Below, piece after piece: positions 6,095 to 7,825 of a stretch of DNA of 7,825 nucleotides. Each line of letters begins with the position of its first letter. Positions within the stretch are counted from its first letter, which is position 1. The translations under genes and the position numbers were made by a program. Source of the stretch: Betaproteobacteria bacterium (GTDB lineage: Bacteria > Pseudomonadota > Gammaproteobacteria > Burkholderiales > Burkholderiaceae_D); NCBI GenBank assembly GCA_015655165.1, contig JAATFN010000426.1:1-7825 (forward strand), read 5' to 3'. Under the pieces are notes generated by a model. It had not been told where the DNA came from. It did no database searches and saw nothing but the letters and a program-made list of their open reading frames with translations.

Positions 6095-7324
6095 GTGCAA
6101 CCGATCTATAAATCGAAGAAATTGGCGGATGTCTGCTATGACATCCGTGGCCCCGTGCTGGAAAAAGCCAGACAAATGGAAGAAGAGGGGAACAAGATTA
6201 TCAAGCTAAACATTGGTAATCTTGCGGCCTTCGGTTTTGACGCGCCGGACGAAATCGTCCAGGACATGATCCGTAACATGAGCAGTGCCTCGGGATATAC
6301 CGACTCCAAAGGGTTGTTTGCGCCGCGCAAATCGATTATGCATTACACGCAGCAAAAGAATATCCAGGATGTCACCATCGATGATATCTATCTGGGCAAT
6401 GGTGCGTCCGAATTGATTGTCATGAGTATCAATGCCTTGTTAAATCAAGGTGATGAAGTGTTGGTGCCGTCTCCTGACTACCCTTTGTGGACAGCAGCTG
6501 TGAGCTTGTCGGGTGGTACACCGGTGCATTATGTCTGTGACGAGCAGGCAGGCTGGCAACCCGATATCGATGATATCAAAAAGAAAATCACACCCAACAC
6601 CAAAGCGATTGTGGTCATCAATCCGAATAACCCGACAGGTGCGTTGTATTCCGACGATGTTCTGAAAGAAATCATCGAAGTTGCTCGCCAGAACCAGTTG
6701 ATCGTTTTTGCCGACGAGATTTACGATAAAGTACTCTATGACGGCAATACACATACATCGATGGCCTCGTTGGCGACCGATGTGTTGTTTATTACGTTTA
6801 ACGGGTTATCCAAAAATTACCGCGCCTGCGGTTATCGTTCTGGCTGGATGGTAGTGTCCGGCGAGAAAAAACATGCCAAAGACTATATTGAAGGCCTGAA
6901 TATGCTGGCATCGATGCGTCTTTGTGCCAATACGCCGGGACAATTGGCGATCCAGACGGCATTGGGCGGCTATCAGAGCATTAATGATCTGGTCGCACCG
7001 AATGGCCGTTTGACGATCCAGCGTAACCTCGCGCACAAGATGTTAACCGATATCCCCGGTGTTACTTGTGTCAAACCGAAATCTGCCTTGTATATGTTCC
7101 CACGCCTTGATCCGGAGATCTATCCGATTCAAAACGACCAGCAGTTTGCTTACGATTTGCTTGCTGAAGAAAAGGTATTGATTGTTCAGGGGACGGGCTT
7201 TAATTGCCCGACACCGGACCATTTCCGGGTGGTATTCCTGCCCAATCCCCACGATTTGGCAGAAGCCATGGAGCGGATTGCGAACTTCCTGGCAAGATAC
7301 CGTAAACGCTTCGGTACTGCTTAA
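6095..7324 (+). CDS. alaA: AlaA-type glutamate-pyruvate aminotransferase
   Basis: Encodes 409 residues from GTG 6095 (an ATG at 6068 would give 418); E. coli AlaA has 405. A class I/II PLP aminotransferase, it makes alanine from pyruvate with glutamate as donor in the cytoplasm. Visible features: CYDIRGPVLEKA near residue 14; LNIGNLAAFGFDAP; ASGYTDSKGL; GNGASELI; PSPDYPLWTAAVSLSGG; INPNNPTGALY; FADEIYDK with Asp207 and Tyr210; and the PLP lysine Lys240 in FNGLSKNYRACGYRSGW, the same number as in E. coli AlaA when the GTG start is used. Arg378 in DHFRVVFLP is the expected substrate carboxylate contact. Similarity to AlaA runs end to end. It is divergent from the Mth938-domain gene and followed by a strong terminator-like hairpin ten bases after the stop. 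Other class I aminotransferases are less likely because AlaA-specific blocks such as EGLNMLASMRLCANTPGQ are present. Confidence 0.93.
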   Translation: MQPIYKSKKLADVCYDIRGPVLEKARQMEEEGNKIIKLNIGNLAAFGFDAPDEIVQDMIRNMSSASGYTDSKGLFAPRKSIMHYTQQKNIQDVTIDDIYLGNGASELIVMSINALLNQGDEVLVPSPDYPLWTAAVSLSGGTPVHYVCDEQAGWQPDIDDIKKKITPNTKAIVVINPNNPTGALYSDDVLKEIIEVARQNQLIVFADEIYDKVLYDGNTHTSMASLATDVLFITFNGLSKNYRACGYRSGWMVVSGEKKHAKDYIEGLNMLASMRLCANTPGQLAIQTALGGYQSINDLVAPNGRLTIQRNLAHKMLTDIPGVTCVKPKSALYMFPRLDPEIYPIQNDQQFAYDLLAEEKVLIVQGTGFNCPTPDHFRVVFLPNPHDLAEAMERIANFLARYRKRFGTA

Positions 7325-7333
7325 TCAACGCAT

Positions 7334-7367
7334 TCGGCCAAGTGTAGTTTATACTTGGCCGATTTTT
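7334..7367 (+). terminator. Intrinsic terminator after alaA
   Basis: TCGGCCAAGT (7334-7343) pairs perfectly with ACTTGGCCGA (7353-7362). The stem can extend three more pairs, one of them G-U, to a three-base loop. Five T follow at 7363-7367. It starts ten bases after the alaA stop, the usual place for a rho-independent terminator. Confidence 0.85.
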
Positions 7368-7406
7368 AAGACTACCTGTCCTTGCATAGGTGGTGTTAGC
7401 AACGTA

Positions 7407-7436
7407 TCCGCCAAGTATTCATGGCGGAGTTTTTTT
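7407..7436 (+). terminator. Second intrinsic terminator or attenuator hairpin just upstream of hom
   Basis: TCCGCCA (7407-7413) pairs with TGGCGGA (7422-7428) around an eight-base loop, followed after one G by seven T (7430-7436). It ends 19 bases before the hom ATG. There is no room for a promoter between it and hom, so any transcript from upstream must pass through it. It may be a back-up terminator for alaA or an attenuator for hom. An additional weak hairpin, ACTACCT (7371-7377) with AGGTGGT (7388-7394), lies between the two terminators. Confidence 0.7.
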
Positions 7437-7455
7437 ATTTATCACGACGGACATT

Positions 7456-7825
7456 ATGAAATCCATTAAAGTTGGTTTGCTCGGCATCGGTACAGTAGGT
7501 TCCGGTACTTTCAATGTGTTAAAGCGCAATCAGGAAGAGATTGCTCGCCGCGCTGGTCGCAGCATTGAAATTACGATGGTGGCCGATCTGGACACAGCCC
7601 GTGCCACCGAACTGACCAATGGAGAAGTACAGGTTGTCAACGATGCAAATCTGGTCGTCAATCATCCGGATATCGATATTGTCATTGAATTGATCGGTGG
7701 CTATGGTATTGCCAAGGATCTGGTGTTAAAAGCCATTGCCAACGGCAAGCATGTGGTGACCGCCAATAAGGCGTTAATTGCCACACATGGTACAGAAATC
7801 TTTAAAGCTGCTCAGGACAAGGGTG
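7456..7825 (+). CDS. hom: Homoserine dehydrogenase, N-terminal part
   Basis: Partial: 123 codons are in the window and the gene continues past the right edge. Cytoplasmic NAD(P)-dependent reduction of aspartate semialdehyde to homoserine, the branch point to threonine and methionine. The N-terminus VGLLGIGTVGSGT (6-18) is the Rossmann nucleotide-binding loop of the family; VIELIGGYG (76-84) and ANGKHVVTANKALIATHG (95-112), with the conserved Lys105, follow. In this lineage it is a monofunctional enzyme (no aspartokinase domain precedes it) and normally carries a C-terminal ACT domain, which lies outside the window; thrC often follows. The ATG at 7456 gives the expected MKxIKVGLLG start; an in-frame GTG extension from 7390 would read through the terminator hairpin and is rejected. 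The Shine-Dalgarno is weak (CGGA, ending four bases before the ATG). Confidence 0.95.
   Translation, partial: MKSIKVGLLGIGTVGSGTFNVLKRNQEEIARRAGRSIEITMVADLDTARATELTNGEVQVVNDANLVVNHPDIDIVIELIGGYGIAKDLVLKAIANGKHVVTANKALIATHGTEIFKAAQDKG

Noticed and set aside
5870..6175. 101-residue minus-strand frame across the divergent region
   Set aside because: Its residue pattern is low-complexity and unlike any family I know; it overlaps the starts of two well-supported genes and the promoter region.
7390..7455. In-frame GTG extension of hom upstream of 7456
   Set aside because: It would translate the terminator stem and T-run, and the family begins at the MKxIKVGLLG position.
7421..7459. Thirteen-codon frame starting with ATG in the second hairpin and ending in TGA overlapping the hom ATG, like a leader peptide
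   Set aside because: It has no Shine-Dalgarno, its start codon lies in the terminator stem, and it contains no run of Thr, Ile or Met codons.

Overview
The window reads as chromosomal DNA from a betaproteobacterium, most likely Burkholderiales and perhaps Oxalobacteraceae-like. This is inferred from protein character and gene order (Mth938-domain gene divergent from an alaA-type aminotransferase followed by hom) together with a middling base composition judged by eye. Almost all of the sequence is coding. There are no tRNA or rRNA genes, insertion sequences, phage genes or CRISPR repeats, and no stretch longer than about 210 bases lacks a gene.

Left and centre (1-5883), all on the minus strand: seven closely packed genes that look like one operon. 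In transcription order they are an Mth938-domain protein of unknown function, an ArnT-type lipid A aminoarabinose transferase, one small ArnE/ArnF-like membrane protein, ArnB, ArnC, a stand-alone ArnA-type formyltransferase, and the start of a stand-alone ArnA-type dehydrogenase/decarboxylase that runs off the window at base 1. Together they make, formylate, load onto undecaprenyl phosphate, flip and transfer 4-amino-4-deoxy-L-arabinose (L-Ara4N) to lipid A, a modification that lowers surface charge and gives resistance to polymyxin and cationic peptides. The two ArnA activities, fused in enterobacteria, are separate genes here. The deformylase ArnD and the UDP-glucose dehydrogenase Ugd are not in the window; ArnD may lie beyond base 1.

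Right (6095-7825), plus strand: an AlaA-type glutamate-pyruvate aminotransferase, whose best start is a GTG at 6095 with a clear ribosome binding site, then two terminator-like hairpins, then the first 123 codons of homoserine dehydrogenase (hom). These are core amino-acid metabolism genes.

The 211-base divergent region (5884-6094) holds a candidate alaA promoter and three inverted repeats. The 131-base alaA-hom gap holds the two terminator hairpins with no convincing promoter between them.

I do not see a wholly new biological system. The points most worth checking are the Asp-to-Tyr change in the NAD site of the ArnA-type dehydrogenase, the single flippase subunit, the Mth938 gene leading the lipid A operon, and the tandem hairpins in front of hom.
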